NCBI GenBank assembly: GCA_963808775.1
Contig: CAWEGR010000004.1
Coordinates: forward strand, 186,001 to 250,000
From: JACVRW01 sp963808775
Lineage (GTDB): Bacteria > Actinomycetota > Thermoleophilia > Solirubrobacterales > Thermoleophilaceae
DNA: 64,000 bases
Reading direction: 5' to 3'
Below are positions 1 to 7,455 of the stretch, in pieces. Position 1 is the first letter of the stretch. Each line of letters opens with the position of its first letter. The notes under the pieces are model-generated. The model was given only the letters and a program-made list of their open reading frames with translations, did not search any database and was not told the DNA's origin. A program made the translations under genes and the position numbers.

Positions 1-332
1 CGGGCGGTCGCCTCGAAGCGCTCCTGGATGCCGGCGCGCGGATCATGGTCGGGCTGGGCGTGCGCCAGCTCGAGCGTGCCCTCGTGGAAGACCGCGGCGC
101 GGCCGCCGGCCAGGCGCACGATCGGCTCGAAGCCGGCGTCGCGAGCGGCCCGCACCGCGGGACCGAAGCCGGGCGAGACGAGGTCGCGCTTGGAGAACGC
201 GATCGCGCGACCCGGCCGGGCGAGGCGCAGCGTCTCCGGCAGCTCGCCGCGCGCCACGCGGAACATGACGGCCCGCGAGAGGGCCGTGTCGAGCGCCGGG
301 TCGTCCGGGAAGGCAGCTTCGAGCAGCCGCAC
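1..332 (-). CDS. Lipoate-protein ligase family protein (partial, N-terminal part)
   Basis: The first 110 residues are visible; the C-terminus lies beyond the window edge. The stretch VRLAGGRAAVFHEGTLELA matches the GGRAVFH-type substrate loop of the lipoate/biotin ligase fold, which attaches lipoyl groups to 2-oxoacid dehydrogenase subunits or ligates octanoate. The GTG start at 332 lies 7 nt after the stop of the upstream DUF59 gene, so the two are probably co-transcribed. That pairing makes sense because lipoyl synthase needs an Fe-S cluster and DUF59 proteins act in Fe-S maturation. Whether it is LplA, LipM or another subfamily cannot be said from this part. Confidence 0.75.
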   Translation of the reverse strand, partial: MRLLEAAFPDDPALDTALSRAVMFRVARGELPETLRLARPGRAIAFSKRDLVSPGFGPAVRAARDAGFEPIVRLAGGRAAVFHEGTLELAHAQPDHDPRAGIQERFEATA

Positions 333-339
333 CGCCGGC

Positions 340-639
340 TCAGTAGCCGAGCGCGAACTTCGCCTCTTCGCTCATCATGTCCGGCGTCCAGGCGGGGGTG
401 AAGGTCATCTTCGGGTAGACGTTCTCGACACCGTCGAGCTCGCCGACGAACTCCTCGATCTGCTCGGCCACCTGCGGGCCGATCGGGCAGCCCGGGGAGG
501 TGAGCGAGAAGGAAACGAAGACCTCCGAGCCCTCGACCTCGATCGTGTAGATCAGGCCCAGCTCGACGAAGTCGAGCCCGAGCTCCGGGTCGATGACGTT
601 GGTCAGGGCCTCTTCGACTTCGTCAGCGGTCACGGACAC
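340..639 (-). CDS. MIP18/DUF59 (PaaD/SufT-like) Fe-S assembly protein
   Basis: A 99-residue protein with the DUF59 hallmarks: an opening TADEVEEALTNVIDPELG segment, GLIYTIEVEG, and the SPGCPIGPQV motif carrying the conserved cysteine. Family members help assemble or target iron-sulfur clusters. The GTG at 639 is chosen because it sits directly before the domain; the open frame continues upstream but with low-complexity residues that antisense-overlap fxsA. It is followed by the lipoate-ligase-like gene on the same strand. The assignment to the family is firm; the exact client is unknown. Confidence 0.88.
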   Translation of the reverse strand: MSVTADEVEEALTNVIDPELGLDFVELGLIYTIEVEGSEVFVSFSLTSPGCPIGPQVAEQIEEFVGELDGVENVYPKMTFTPAWTPDMMSEEAKFALGY

Positions 640-666
640 AACCGCGAGGATAGTAGGCTCGATCGA

Positions 667-1131
667 ATGCCCATGCTGGCGCTGATCGCGCTGTTTCTGG
701 TCGTCCCGTTCATCGAGCTCTACCTGATCCTGGAGGTCGTCGGGCCGGCCCTCGGAGCCCCGCTCACGATCCTTCTGCTGGCGCTCGACTCGATCATCGG
801 CGCCGTGCTGTTCCGCTCGCAGGGGCGGACCGTGTGGCGGCGCTTCAACACGACGCTCGCCGAGGGGCGGGTCCCTCACCGCGAGGTGATCGACGGCGTG
901 CTGATCGTGTTCGGCGGCGCCTTCCTGATCACGCCCGGATTCCTGACCGACGTGTTCGGCATCGTGCTGCTCATTCCACCCACGCGCGCGCTCGTCCGGA
1001 GGGTGATCGCGAGCCGCATCGGGCGGCGCGTCATCGTCAGCGCCACCGGCACGCGGGCGCCCGGCCGCTCCTACGACGTCGAGGGCACCGCCCGCGACTA
1101 CGAGGCGCCGCCGCCGGGGCTCGAGCGGTGA
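667..1131 (+). CDS. fxsA: FxsA family membrane protein
   Basis: A 154-residue membrane protein. It opens with a hydrophobic helix (LIALFLVVPFIELYLILEVV), has a second near LLLALDSIIGAVLFRSQG, and a third near GGAFLITPGFLTDVFGIVLL, with the FxsA signature ITPGFLTD. FxsA was named for relieving phage F exclusion by T7 in E. coli; its normal role is unclear. Starts at 667 or 673 are both possible. It is the first gene of a run of three that overlap by GTGA junctions. It starts 27 nt from the divergent DUF59 gene, so one short region must serve both. Confidence 0.9.
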   Translation: MPMLALIALFLVVPFIELYLILEVVGPALGAPLTILLLALDSIIGAVLFRSQGRTVWRRFNTTLAEGRVPHREVIDGVLIVFGGAFLITPGFLTDVFGIVLLIPPTRALVRRVIASRIGRRVIVSATGTRAPGRSYDVEGTARDYEAPPPGLER

Positions 1132-1835
1132 GCGAGCCGGCCCTCGCGCTGTCGTTCTTCGACACGGAACGGGAGCTCTACGGCACGGCGCGCGCCGGCG
1201 CGACGATCCTGTTCGAGGGGCGCACTCCGCGCCCGCTCGCCGATGGGGCCGAGATCACCCGCGCCGGTGAGGGCTGGCGCGCCGAGCTGGCCGGCGAGCT
1301 GGCGCTCGACGTGGAGGCGCTCACCGAGAGCACCGAGCTCGGCGGCGTGCGGGCGTGCCTGTGCCGCGTCCAGGGCGAGGCCGCCGGGCGTTCCGTCGAC
1401 TGCCTCGGGACGCTCGCGGAGACGGCCGCGGCGCCGCGCTGGGAGGAGCTCGACGCCCTGCGCACGATCTCCGCCATCGTCGACGGGGAACATGCGCTGC
1501 TGGCGCTCGCCCGCCGCCCGCGCGGCGCGCTCGGCCACGGCCAGGAGCGCGTGAGCGCGCGGCTGCTCGAGGAGGGCCGCTTCCTCGAGGTGGAGGACGC
1601 TCGCATCTCGACCGTCTACGACGGCGACGGGCGCCAGCGCAGCGCGGGCCTCGAGCTGTGGCTGCCGGGCGAGGAGTACCCGCGGCGCGGATCGGGCCTC
1701 GTGGTGGCGGGCTCGTCGCTCCAGCTCGAGGAGATCGAGGTTCACGCCGCGATCTTCCGCTGGCGCCTCGACGGGCGCGAGGGCATCGGCGCCTACGAGC
1801 TGATGGCGCGCACGCCGGAGCCGGTGGCCGCGTGA
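1128..1835 (+). CDS. Conserved hypothetical protein (no family recognised)
   Basis: A 235-residue soluble-looking protein without signal peptide or membrane segment. The GTG start overlaps the fxsA stop (GTGA), and its own stop overlaps the next GTG, which argues for translational coupling in a three-gene operon. It is rich in Glu, Arg and Ala. Its C-terminal half alternates short polar and hydrophobic strands (GLELWLPGEEYPRR, GLVVAGSSLQLEEI), suggesting a beta-sandwich, possibly a lipocalin-like or hydratase-like fold. I see no catalytic motif and give no function. Confidence 0.75.
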   Translation: MSEPALALSFFDTERELYGTARAGATILFEGRTPRPLADGAEITRAGEGWRAELAGELALDVEALTESTELGGVRACLCRVQGEAAGRSVDCLGTLAETAAAPRWEELDALRTISAIVDGEHALLALARRPRGALGHGQERVSARLLEEGRFLEVEDARISTVYDGDGRQRSAGLELWLPGEEYPRRGSGLVVAGSSLQLEEIEVHAAIFRWRLDGREGIGAYELMARTPEPVAA

Positions 1836-2452
1836 AGGCGCTGATCTCGGACTTCGGCGGCGTGCTCACCTCGCCGCTCCAGGAGGGCTTCCTCGCCTAC
1901 CAGGAGGAGTCGGGCGTCTCGCTGGAGGAGCTCGGCATGGCCATGGCGCGAGCGGCCGCGGAGCACGGCGACCATCCGCTGTTCGTGCTCGAGCGCGGTG
2001 AGATCACGGAGATCGAGTTCCGCGACCGCATCGAGCGACATCTGGAGGCGGGCTTCGACCTCGTGCGCCTGCGCTCCCTCTACTTCGAGCGGCTGCATCC
2101 GAACGAGCGGATGATCGAGTACGTCCGCGAGCTGCGCGACCGCGGCGTGCGGCGCGCGCTGCTCACGAACAACGTTCGCGAGTGGGAGCCGCTCTGGCGC
2201 TCGAAGCTGCCGGAGGTGGACGAGCTGTTCGAGGTCGTCGTCGACTCCGCGTTCGTCGGCCTGCGAAAGCCGGATCCGGCGATCTACGAGCTGACCCTCG
2301 AGCGGCTCGGCGGCGTGGCCGCGGAGGACTGCGTGTTCGTCGACGACCTCGAGCTGAACTGCGACGCCGCGCGGGCGCTCGGCATGCAGGCCGTGCGCTT
2401 CGTCGACGCCGAGCAGGCGGTCCCGGAGATCGAGGCCGCGCTCGCGGCCTAG
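1832..2452 (+). CDS. HAD-superfamily hydrolase, subfamily IA (epoxide-hydrolase N-domain type)
   Basis: A 206-residue HAD phosphatase-like protein. Motif I reads DFGGVLT, the DxGG variant found in the N-terminal phosphatase domain of soluble epoxide hydrolases. Motif II is the Thr/Asn of LLTNNV, motif III the Lys of RKPDPAIY, and motif IV VDDLELNCDAA. The second acidic residue of the usual DxDxT is replaced by Gly, so activity may be altered, as is known for this subgroup. GTG start overlapping the previous stop. The gene ends convergently with tetR, sharing 4 bp. Confidence 0.88.
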   Translation: MKALISDFGGVLTSPLQEGFLAYQEESGVSLEELGMAMARAAAEHGDHPLFVLERGEITEIEFRDRIERHLEAGFDLVRLRSLYFERLHPNERMIEYVRELRDRGVRRALLTNNVREWEPLWRSKLPEVDELFEVVVDSAFVGLRKPDPAIYELTLERLGGVAAEDCVFVDDLELNCDAARALGMQAVRFVDAEQAVPEIEAALAA

Positions 2453-3063
2453 CCGGCGCCGGGCGCCGACGCGACGAGCGCCCGCAGCGTCGCCCGCATC
2501 GCCGCCCGGGCACGCTCGACGCCGAGCCGCTGGTGCACGCGCATTCCCTCCCAGGCCTGCCACGAGCTCGCCGAGACGAGCGCCGCGAGCAGCACCGCCC
2601 GCTCGCCGCGCTCGAGCGGCTCGAGCTCGCTTCGAAAGACGCGCTCGACGTCCGCGGCGGCCCCCTTGCGGGCCGTCTCGAGCCAGCCGGCGACCACGTC
2701 GGACTCGTGCTCGATCAGCTGCCCCGCCCTGCGCACCGGGCTGATGCGCTCGAGCATCCGCGCGCGCTCGTCGCAGAACGCGTCGATGCGCTCGGGCAGC
2801 GGCAGCGAGGCGTCGACGGGCTTCAGCGCGCGCACGATCCGCTCGTACTGCTGGACGCAGACCGCCTGGAAGAGCGCCTCGCGGTCGTGGAAGTGCTGGA
2901 ACACCGAGCGCTCGGAGACGCCGGCGCGTTGAGCGATGCGCTCCGCCGTCGGGCTCAGGTCGCCCTCCTCGAGCAGCGCGAAGAGAGCGTCGACGAGCGC
3001 CTGGCGAGTCCGCTCCGAGCGGACCGTGCGGCCGTCCCGATGGGCGGTCTCGGGCACTGGCAC
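2449..3063 (-). CDS. TetR-family transcriptional regulator
   Basis: A 204-residue regulator with an N-terminal helix-turn-helix (residues about 20-65: ALVDALFALLEEG, AERIAQRAGVSERSVFQHF, DREALFQAV) and a variable ligand-binding C-domain. The gene is divergent from the secreted copper protein at 3117. A 17-bp inverted repeat lies between them (3075-3091), the obvious candidate operator, so it probably controls that gene and itself. The ligand is unknown. GTG start; an in-frame GTG two codons later is equally usable. Confidence 0.92.
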   Translation of the reverse strand: MPVPETAHRDGRTVRSERTRQALVDALFALLEEGDLSPTAERIAQRAGVSERSVFQHFHDREALFQAVCVQQYERIVRALKPVDASLPLPERIDAFCDERARMLERISPVRRAGQLIEHESDVVAGWLETARKGAAADVERVFRSELEPLERGERAVLLAALVSASSWQAWEGMRVHQRLGVERARAAMRATLRALVASAPGAG

Positions 3064-3074
3064 AGGATAGTTCT

Positions 3075-3091
3075 TTGCAGAACCACTGCAA
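3075..3091. promoter_or_regulatory. Candidate TetR operator (17-bp inverted repeat)
   Basis: TTGCAG-AACCA-CTGCAA is a perfect 6-bp inverted repeat with a 5-nt spacer, in the 53-nt gap between the divergent tetR (2449-3063) and the copper-protein gene starting at 3117. Flanking TTCT and AGAA bases extend the symmetry imperfectly. A TATGCT at 3101-3106 could be a -10 box for the rightward gene. This is inference from position and symmetry. Confidence 0.6.
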
Positions 3092-3116
3092 GAAGCTGGC
3101 TATGCTGGTGCGCGTG

Positions 3117-4591
3117 ATGCGATTCCGGCCGGGCCTTCTCGCCGTCGTCCTCCCCTGCCTGCTCCTGGCGCTCGCGCCCGGGTCGGCGGCTGCTCAGTCG
3201 GGCGACAACGCGGGCGAATGCGTCGAGTCCGCCTCGCAGGGAACCGTGAAGAAGTACCGCTGCCGGCTCGGGCCGGTGACGGTCGGCCCGTTCCAGGTGC
3301 TGACGAAGGAGCTGATCTTCGGCATCCCGAAGCCCGCGCTCGACGGCTTCGTCACCGACATGAGCGTCGACGTGGTGGACACGAACGGGCAGCCGATGCC
3401 GATCAGCCGCCTGATGCTCCATCACATCGTGTTCGGGAACCTCGGGCGCCTCGATCGGCTCGAAGACAGATCCCACCTGCAGCGACCGTGGTTTCCTGAG
3501 CTGGGACACGAAGGCCTTCCTTCCCGCGGCAGCCGAGCGCTTCTACGCGGCGGGCGAGGAGCGCGCGAAGATGAAGCTGCCGCCCGGCTACGGCTATCCG
3601 ATCGCGAGCCAGGACTCCTGGTTCATGACCTACATGTTCATGAATCACCGCTCGAAGACGGACACGGCATACGTCGAGTACGAGCTCACCGTCGACACGC
3701 GCGCGGACCTCGCGCCCGTGGACCCGTACTGGCTCGACGTGGAGAACTGCAAGACCGACCCGGTCTACGACGTGCCGGGCGGCAAGCGCAGGGGCGCCAC
3801 GAACGTGAAGCGGATGAACTGGACGGTCCCCGAGGCGGGCCGGCTGGTCGCGGCGGGCGGTCACGTGCACGGCGGCGGCAAGGCGCTCGCCCTCGTCCGT
3901 CCCGAGTGCCCCAGCGAACGCGCGGGAGATCTACACGTCGCGGCCGGTCTGGGGCTCGCCCAGCCACCCCTTCTACAACGTGAAGCCGGTGCTGCACGAA
4001 CCGGGGCCGATCAACATGAGCGGCTTCTACTCCGCGAAGGGAGTTCCGCTGGCGGCCGGCGAGCGGGTGGTGCTCGAGTCGCGCTACGACGCCGCGCAGC
4101 CGCACACGCGCGTGATGGGGATCATGATCGCCTACTTCGCGCCGGACGCTTCTGCGAACCAGAGGTGCGCCCCGCGGCCGGGCGACATGACCCAGCTCGA
4201 GCAGCCGAAGGGCAGGCGCAAGGCGCCGCCCTTCCGCGTCCCGATCGTGGGCGTGCGCGACGGGAAGCCGGTGAACATCACGGCGCCCCCCGGGCGCCGC
4301 GTGGCGCTCGGCCGGCGCGGCACCGTCGAGGTCGGCGACCTGTTCTTCCGCAGGCCGAACGTGTCGCTGCCCGCGGGCGGAACGCTCACCTGGCGCTTCA
4401 ACGGCACCGGCCTCCACAACATCACGCTGGCGAACGGCCCGCGCGGCTTCTCCTCGCCGAACCTGTCGGACGGGCGGACCTACAGCAAGAGGCTCTCGGT
4501 GCCCGGCACCTACCAGCTCTTCTGCGGCCTGCATCCGGTCGACATGACCGCGACGATCAAGGTCAAGCGGAAGACAAAAAGTCGTAAATAG
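3117..4591 (+). CDS. Secreted two-domain copper protein: monooxygenase-like domain plus cupredoxin (two frame breaks)
   Basis: After correcting two single-base frame changes (about 3441-3468 and 3895-3915) this reads as a 490-residue exported protein. A signal peptide (MRFRPGLLAVVLPCLLLALA, then PGSAAAQ) is followed by a region with LMLHHIVFGNLG and GGHVHGGGK. Adjacent His-His and a later His-x-His are the copper ligands expected in PHM/DBH-like type II copper monooxygenases. The C-terminal 100 residues form a plastocyanin-like cupredoxin with His in LHNITL and the FCGLHPVDM ligand set (Cys, His, Met). The protein probably works outside the cytoplasmic membrane in redox chemistry. Each break needs one base removed; sequence error is more likely than decay because all three frames keep conserved motifs. 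An earlier TTG at 3075 is less likely because the signal peptide starts at 3117. Confidence 0.72.
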
Positions 4592-4776
4592 CGGCCTTGT
4601 CATCGGCGGGACTATTGACCGCCGCGGCCATCGTTGGTCTACTGCACCGCAGAGACGCGGACCGAGCGCAAAGAGCGAAGCCACGGAGTTGTAAGGCTCG
4701 CCTCGCAGAACCGGTGGCTTCGGCCGCCGGGGAGCGGACTCCAAAGCGCGGAGTCTGCGTCTCTACTTTTTTGCGC
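4586..4776 (+). repeat. Direct repeat copy 1 (about 190 bp) containing the RNA-like unit
   Basis: This copy is nearly identical to 4829-5020, at an offset of 243-244 bp. The first about 27 bp match loosely; from TATTGACC onward the copies differ only at a few bases near the spacer (CGGCC versus CGCGA) and by one inserted T. The copy contains a promoter-like pair, a structured core and a six-T tract. It lies between two convergent genes and has no convincing reading frame; the 1-nt indel between copies shifts any frame. Its ACCGCAGAGACGC edge resembles palindromic intergenic repeats common in environmental bacteria, so a mobile palindromic element is a competing reading. Confidence 0.85.
4649..4772 (+). 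ncRNA. Putative structured small RNA, copy 1 (about 124 nt)
   Basis: A TTGACC box (4615-4620), exactly 17 nt of spacer, and TCTACT (4638-4643) form a good primary-sigma promoter pointing rightward. The RNA would begin about 4649 at GCAGAGACGCGGAC. That segment pairs over 14 positions (one G-U, one mismatch) with GTCTGCGTCTCTAC at 4753-4766, directly followed by TTTTTT, like an intrinsic terminator closing the whole molecule. Inside is a perfect 8-bp hairpin capped by a UUCG tetraloop (4711-4730). An alternative hairpin, CGGACTCC/GGAGTCTG (4735-4757), competes with the closing stem. The G-U pair would be A-C on the other strand, which favours rightward transcription. No known RNA family was recognised. 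Confidence 0.45.
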
Positions 4777-4828
4777 ATTCGCATCCCCCTTTCCGCGCAG
4801 GAGAGTCCCCGGAACCGTCGTTCGCCGC

Positions 4829-5020
4829 AAATAGCGGGGTGAATGCCGAAGCGGGTATTGACCGCCGCCGCGATCGTTGGTCTACTGCACCGCAGAGACG
4901 CGGACCGAGCGCAAAGAGCGAAGCCTACGGAGTTGTAAGGCTCGCCTCGCAGAACCGGTGGCTTCGGCCGCCGGGGAGCGGACTCCAAAGCGCGGAGTCT
5001 GCGTCTCTACTTTTTTGCGC
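4829..5020 (+). repeat. Direct repeat copy 2 (about 190 bp)
   Basis: Second copy of the 4586-4776 unit. It keeps the promoter-like boxes, the UUCG hairpin, both arms of the closing stem and the six-T tract. Relative to copy 1 it has one extra T (GCCTACGG against GCCACGG) in a predicted loop. The 52 bp between the copies are not repeated. Downstream it abuts the stop of the leftward flavin-oxidase gene at 5026. Confidence 0.85.
4892..5016 (+). ncRNA. Putative structured small RNA, copy 2 (about 125 nt)
   Basis: Same architecture as copy 1: TTGACC at 4858-4863, 17-nt spacer, TCTACT at 4881-4886, GCAGAGACGCGGAC at 4892, UUCG hairpin, closing arm, then TTTTTT at 5011-5016. All stem positions are unchanged; the one inserted base is in a loop, which suits selection on structure. 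Because it ends 10 nt before the convergent gene stop, it may also serve as a bidirectional terminator. Confidence 0.45.
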
Positions 5021-5025
5021 GGCCT

Positions 5026-5991
5026 CTAGCGACCGCGCGCGGCGAGCTCTCGCTTCGCGTGCCGGTGATAGCGCCTCATCTTGGACGCGTTCTGCCGGTA
5101 CTTCTGGATCGTCGAGCCCGGCGGCAGCTCGAACCCGCCGACGAGCTTGTGCGGCACGAGCGCCCACTCCCCGCCGTCCTCGACGAGGTCGCCGCGCACC
5201 TGGAAGTTGCGCTGCCACGTGAAGTCCGGAGCGTGGTCGTGCGCCGTCAGGCACGCGAGGCCCGGCTGCATCGGCAGTCCCTGGGCGCCCGCGCCCAGGC
5301 GGATCAGCCGGCGCTCGCGGTCGAGCGAGATCGGCAGGCGCGCGCTGAAGGGGAACCCGTCGGGAGCGACGATCGAGAGGACGGCCTCGGGGTAGCGCTC
5401 GCCGAGCTCGTTCAGCCGGTCGTCCCAGCTCGTCGCGCCGCCCTCGGCCTCGGCGTGCAGACCGGGCGGCTCCTCGGCGTGGCCCGAGCGGACCTCCTCC
5501 ATGTGCGAGTCGAAGAGCTGCGGCTCGGCCGAGGCATCGCCTCCGGGCCAGACGTAGATGCGCTCCGGCCGGACGTGGATGTAGATCCGCGTGAAGTACC
5601 AGTTGAACATGCCGCGGATCGGCTTCGGCGGCAGCATCCTCACCGTCGCGGGCAGCTTGATCGCCTGCTCGCGGAGGTAGCGCTCGCGGTTGGCCTCGAG
5701 GTTCCGGTCGTCGACGTCCGCTATGCCCTGCACGAGCACCTGTGGCGCCTTCGAGAGGCCGCTGCCCGTCGGGTCCGAGAACAGCAGGGAGACCTTCGGG
5801 TTGGCGGCGGCGTCCTTCGCCTTCTTCGGGTAGCCGAGCCCGGTGCAGACGTCGATGCAGTCCTGACCCGGCTCGTAGTACGGCGTGAGCGGCCATACGA
5901 TCGGCTGGCCGCGCCCGTCCACGGTGGTGCACTCGGTGGTCAGGAAACGCTCGAAGACCTGCTGGATCTCCTCGGGCAGCGAGCCGGTCAT
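5026..5991 (-). CDS. Pyridoxamine 5'-phosphate oxidase-like flavin-binding family protein
   Basis: A 321-residue cytosolic protein. The N-terminal third (CTTVDGRGQPIVWPLTPYYE, then NPKVSLLFSDPTGSG and PQVLVQGIADVDD) has the split-barrel FMN-binding pattern of the PNPOx/PPOX-like family. A second weaker copy follows (EAVLSIVAPDGFPFSARLPISL, then GLACLTAHDHAP), so the protein may hold two barrels. Such proteins bind FMN, F420 or heme; the cofactor cannot be told here. It is followed by a leftward alpha/beta hydrolase gene upstream with only 9 nt between, suggesting co-transcription. Confidence 0.78.
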   Translation of the reverse strand: MTGSLPEEIQQVFERFLTTECTTVDGRGQPIVWPLTPYYEPGQDCIDVCTGLGYPKKAKDAAANPKVSLLFSDPTGSGLSKAPQVLVQGIADVDDRNLEANRERYLREQAIKLPATVRMLPPKPIRGMFNWYFTRIYIHVRPERIYVWPGGDASAEPQLFDSHMEEVRSGHAEEPPGLHAEAEGGATSWDDRLNELGERYPEAVLSIVAPDGFPFSARLPISLDRERRLIRLGAGAQGLPMQPGLACLTAHDHAPDFTWQRNFQVRGDLVEDGGEWALVPHKLVGGFELPPGSTIQKYRQNASKMRRYHRHAKRELAARGR

Positions 5992-6000
5992 GCCGCCAAC

Positions 6001-6807
6001 TTACCGCGACAGAAAGCGCGTTACATCCCGGGCCACGCGCTCAGGAGCGGCCACGGCCGCGCCGTGGCCCTGACCTGCGAGCTCCGTCACGGTCACGTCC
6101 GCGAGAGCCGCCGCGTAGGCGTCGGTCGAGCGCCGGGCCCAGTCCGGGCTGTCCGTGCCGACGAGCATCAGCACCGGGATCGTGAGGCCGCTGAGGCCTG
6201 CCCTGTCGAGCGTGTGGACGCCCTCGGCCCGCAGTTCGCGCGGGACCGTGTGGACGACCGCCTTGCGGAGCTCCCAGGCGGGCGTCGCCGCGAACTCCTC
6301 GACCTCCGCGGGCGTATAGCCCCCGACCTCCTCGAGGAACTCGCGCACCGCCGTGTCACGGTCGCCCGCGGCGATCAGCCCGGCCCAGGCCTCGATCCGC
6401 TCAGGGGTTGCGAGCACGCCGCCCATCGGCGGCTCGTAGAGCGCGAGGCGCGGCAGGCTCTCGAGCTCCCGCGCCGCCGCGGCGGCCACGAGTGCCCCGT
6501 AGGAGTGGCCGAACAGCAGCGCGGGCTCACCGGAAGGGCGCCCCGCGAGCGCGGGCGCCGCCCTGACGACCGCCGCGACGTCCGCGAACTCGCTCGCGAC
6601 GGCGTAGTCGCCGTCTCCGTCGGAGGAGTCCCCGCGGCCCCGCCGGTCGATCGCGATGACCGTGAAGGCCCGCTCGAGATGCGGCCGCAGCAGCGCAAAG
6701 CCCCAGCGAGCGGAGCCCGCGCCGTGCACGAGCACGAGCGCCGGCCCCGAGCCCGACAGCTCGCACGCGATCTCGACGCCGTCCGGAGCACGGACATGAC
6801 GAAGCAT
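6001..6807 (-). CDS. Alpha/beta-fold hydrolase
   Basis: A 268-residue hydrolase with the oxyanion motif HGAGSARWGF, an RRGRGDS strand-loop, the nucleophile elbow GHSYG (Ser about residue 102), a C-terminal acid in VGTDSPDW and the catalytic His in GQGHGAA. The length and simple cap fit ester or lactone hydrolases. The substrate is unknown. It lies just upstream of the flavin-oxidase-like gene and just downstream of the nuclease gene on the same strand, so the three may form a unit. Confidence 0.9.
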   Translation of the reverse strand: MLRHVRAPDGVEIACELSGSGPALVLVHGAGSARWGFALLRPHLERAFTVIAIDRRGRGDSSDGDGDYAVASEFADVAAVVRAAPALAGRPSGEPALLFGHSYGALVAAAAARELESLPRLALYEPPMGGVLATPERIEAWAGLIAAGDRDTAVREFLEEVGGYTPAEVEEFAATPAWELRKAVVHTVPRELRAEGVHTLDRAGLSGLTIPVLMLVGTDSPDWARRSTDAYAAALADVTVTELAGQGHGAAVAAPERVARDVTRFLSR

Positions 6808-6819
6808 GGCGCGGCGAGC

Positions 6820-7338
6820 CTATCCGGAGCCGCGACAGGCCTCGCGGCCCCAGAGCCCCCGCTCCGCCTCGCGCGCGCGGCCCGCCGCCCGGGCAAAGCC
6901 AAGGGCGTACTCGACGTTCGGGGGGATCGTCAGCGGCTGCGCGAGGCCGCGCAGGAGGAGCAGCCTGTTGAGGAAGCGGCCGTCGGCGAGCCAGACATAC
7001 GCGAGCGCGCGCCCGTAGCGGTCGCGCTGCTCGATGCCGAGCCGATAGCGCACGCGCGCCCCCACCGGCGCGATCCGCTCGACGAAGCGTGACGCGCGCC
7101 GCCCGAAGCACTCGACCTCGCCGAACACCTCGGGCGTGTCGATGCCGATCAGGCGCACCTTGCCGATCCCGGAGAGCCAGAGGGTGTCGCCGTCCGTGTG
7201 GCGGGTGACCTCGGCCTGTTGCTCCTCGCCGCGAAGCTCCTCAGGGAGCAGGGAGCCCTCTCCGAGGTCGTCGCTGCAGCCGGGGAGGAGGACAACGGCA
7301 GCTATGAAGAACGGGATTACCCGCGCCGTCCGCGCCCT
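6820..7338 (-). CDS. Thermonuclease (SNase)-family lipoprotein; start uncertain
   Basis: The catalytic set of staphylococcal nuclease is present: Asp in HTDGDTLWL, the VRLIGIDTPEV block with Arg, Asp and Glu, and the second Arg in QRDRYGRALAYVWL. Upstream the same frame encodes a hydrophobic segment ending in VVLLPGC (Cys codon at 7276-7278), a clear lipobox, so the enzyme should be membrane-anchored outside the cell. No ATG, GTG or TTG occurs in frame between the lipobox and a 40-bp palindrome (7370-7409). The start is therefore unresolved: a rare start codon or a sequence error. The given 5' end is approximate. Confidence 0.75.
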   Translation of the reverse strand, partial: RARTARVIPFFIAAVVLLPGCSDDLGEGSLLPEELRGEEQQAEVTRHTDGDTLWLSGIGKVRLIGIDTPEVFGEVECFGRRASRFVERIAPVGARVRYRLGIEQRDRYGRALAYVWLADGRFLNRLLLLRGLAQPLTIPPNVEYALGFARAAGRAREAERGLWGREACRGSG

Positions 7339-7369
7339 GCCGCCTCCGCAGGCCTTGTGACGATCGGCT

Positions 7370-7409
7370 CTATCTACGTTAGCCCCGATATTGGGGTCAA
7401 CGTAGATAG
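7370..7409. promoter_or_regulatory. 40-bp near-perfect palindrome upstream of the nuclease gene
   Basis: Outer arms CTATCTACGTT (7370-7380) and AACGTAGATAG (7399-7409) are exact reverse complements. The inside continues with CCCC/GGGG pairing around an ATAT centre, leaving only three mismatched pairs over the whole 40 bp. It lies in the gap between the stop at 7456 and the nuclease gene, both leftward. It could be an operator for a dimeric regulator or a transcript hairpin. No U-tract follows, so a standard intrinsic terminator is unlikely. Confidence 0.7.
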
Positions 7410-7455
7410 GAGTTTCGCACGAGCGCGCCGCGGCGGCTCGCGGCGCGGCCGCCGG

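Noticed and set aside
3117..4591. Copper-protein gene as a decayed pseudogene
   Set aside because: All three frames keep conserved ligands and no internal stop breaks the corrected frame; the same kind of base change occurs in essential genes here.
4634..5222. Short open frames through the two repeat copies, sharing a peptide such as VVRLASQNRW
   Set aside because: They are the same repeat read in frame by chance; the 1-nt indel between copies breaks the frame relation, and promoter, stems and U-tract fit RNA better.
7370..7409. Palindrome as an intrinsic terminator
   Set aside because: No U-tract follows on either strand, so I call it a regulatory or hairpin site only.
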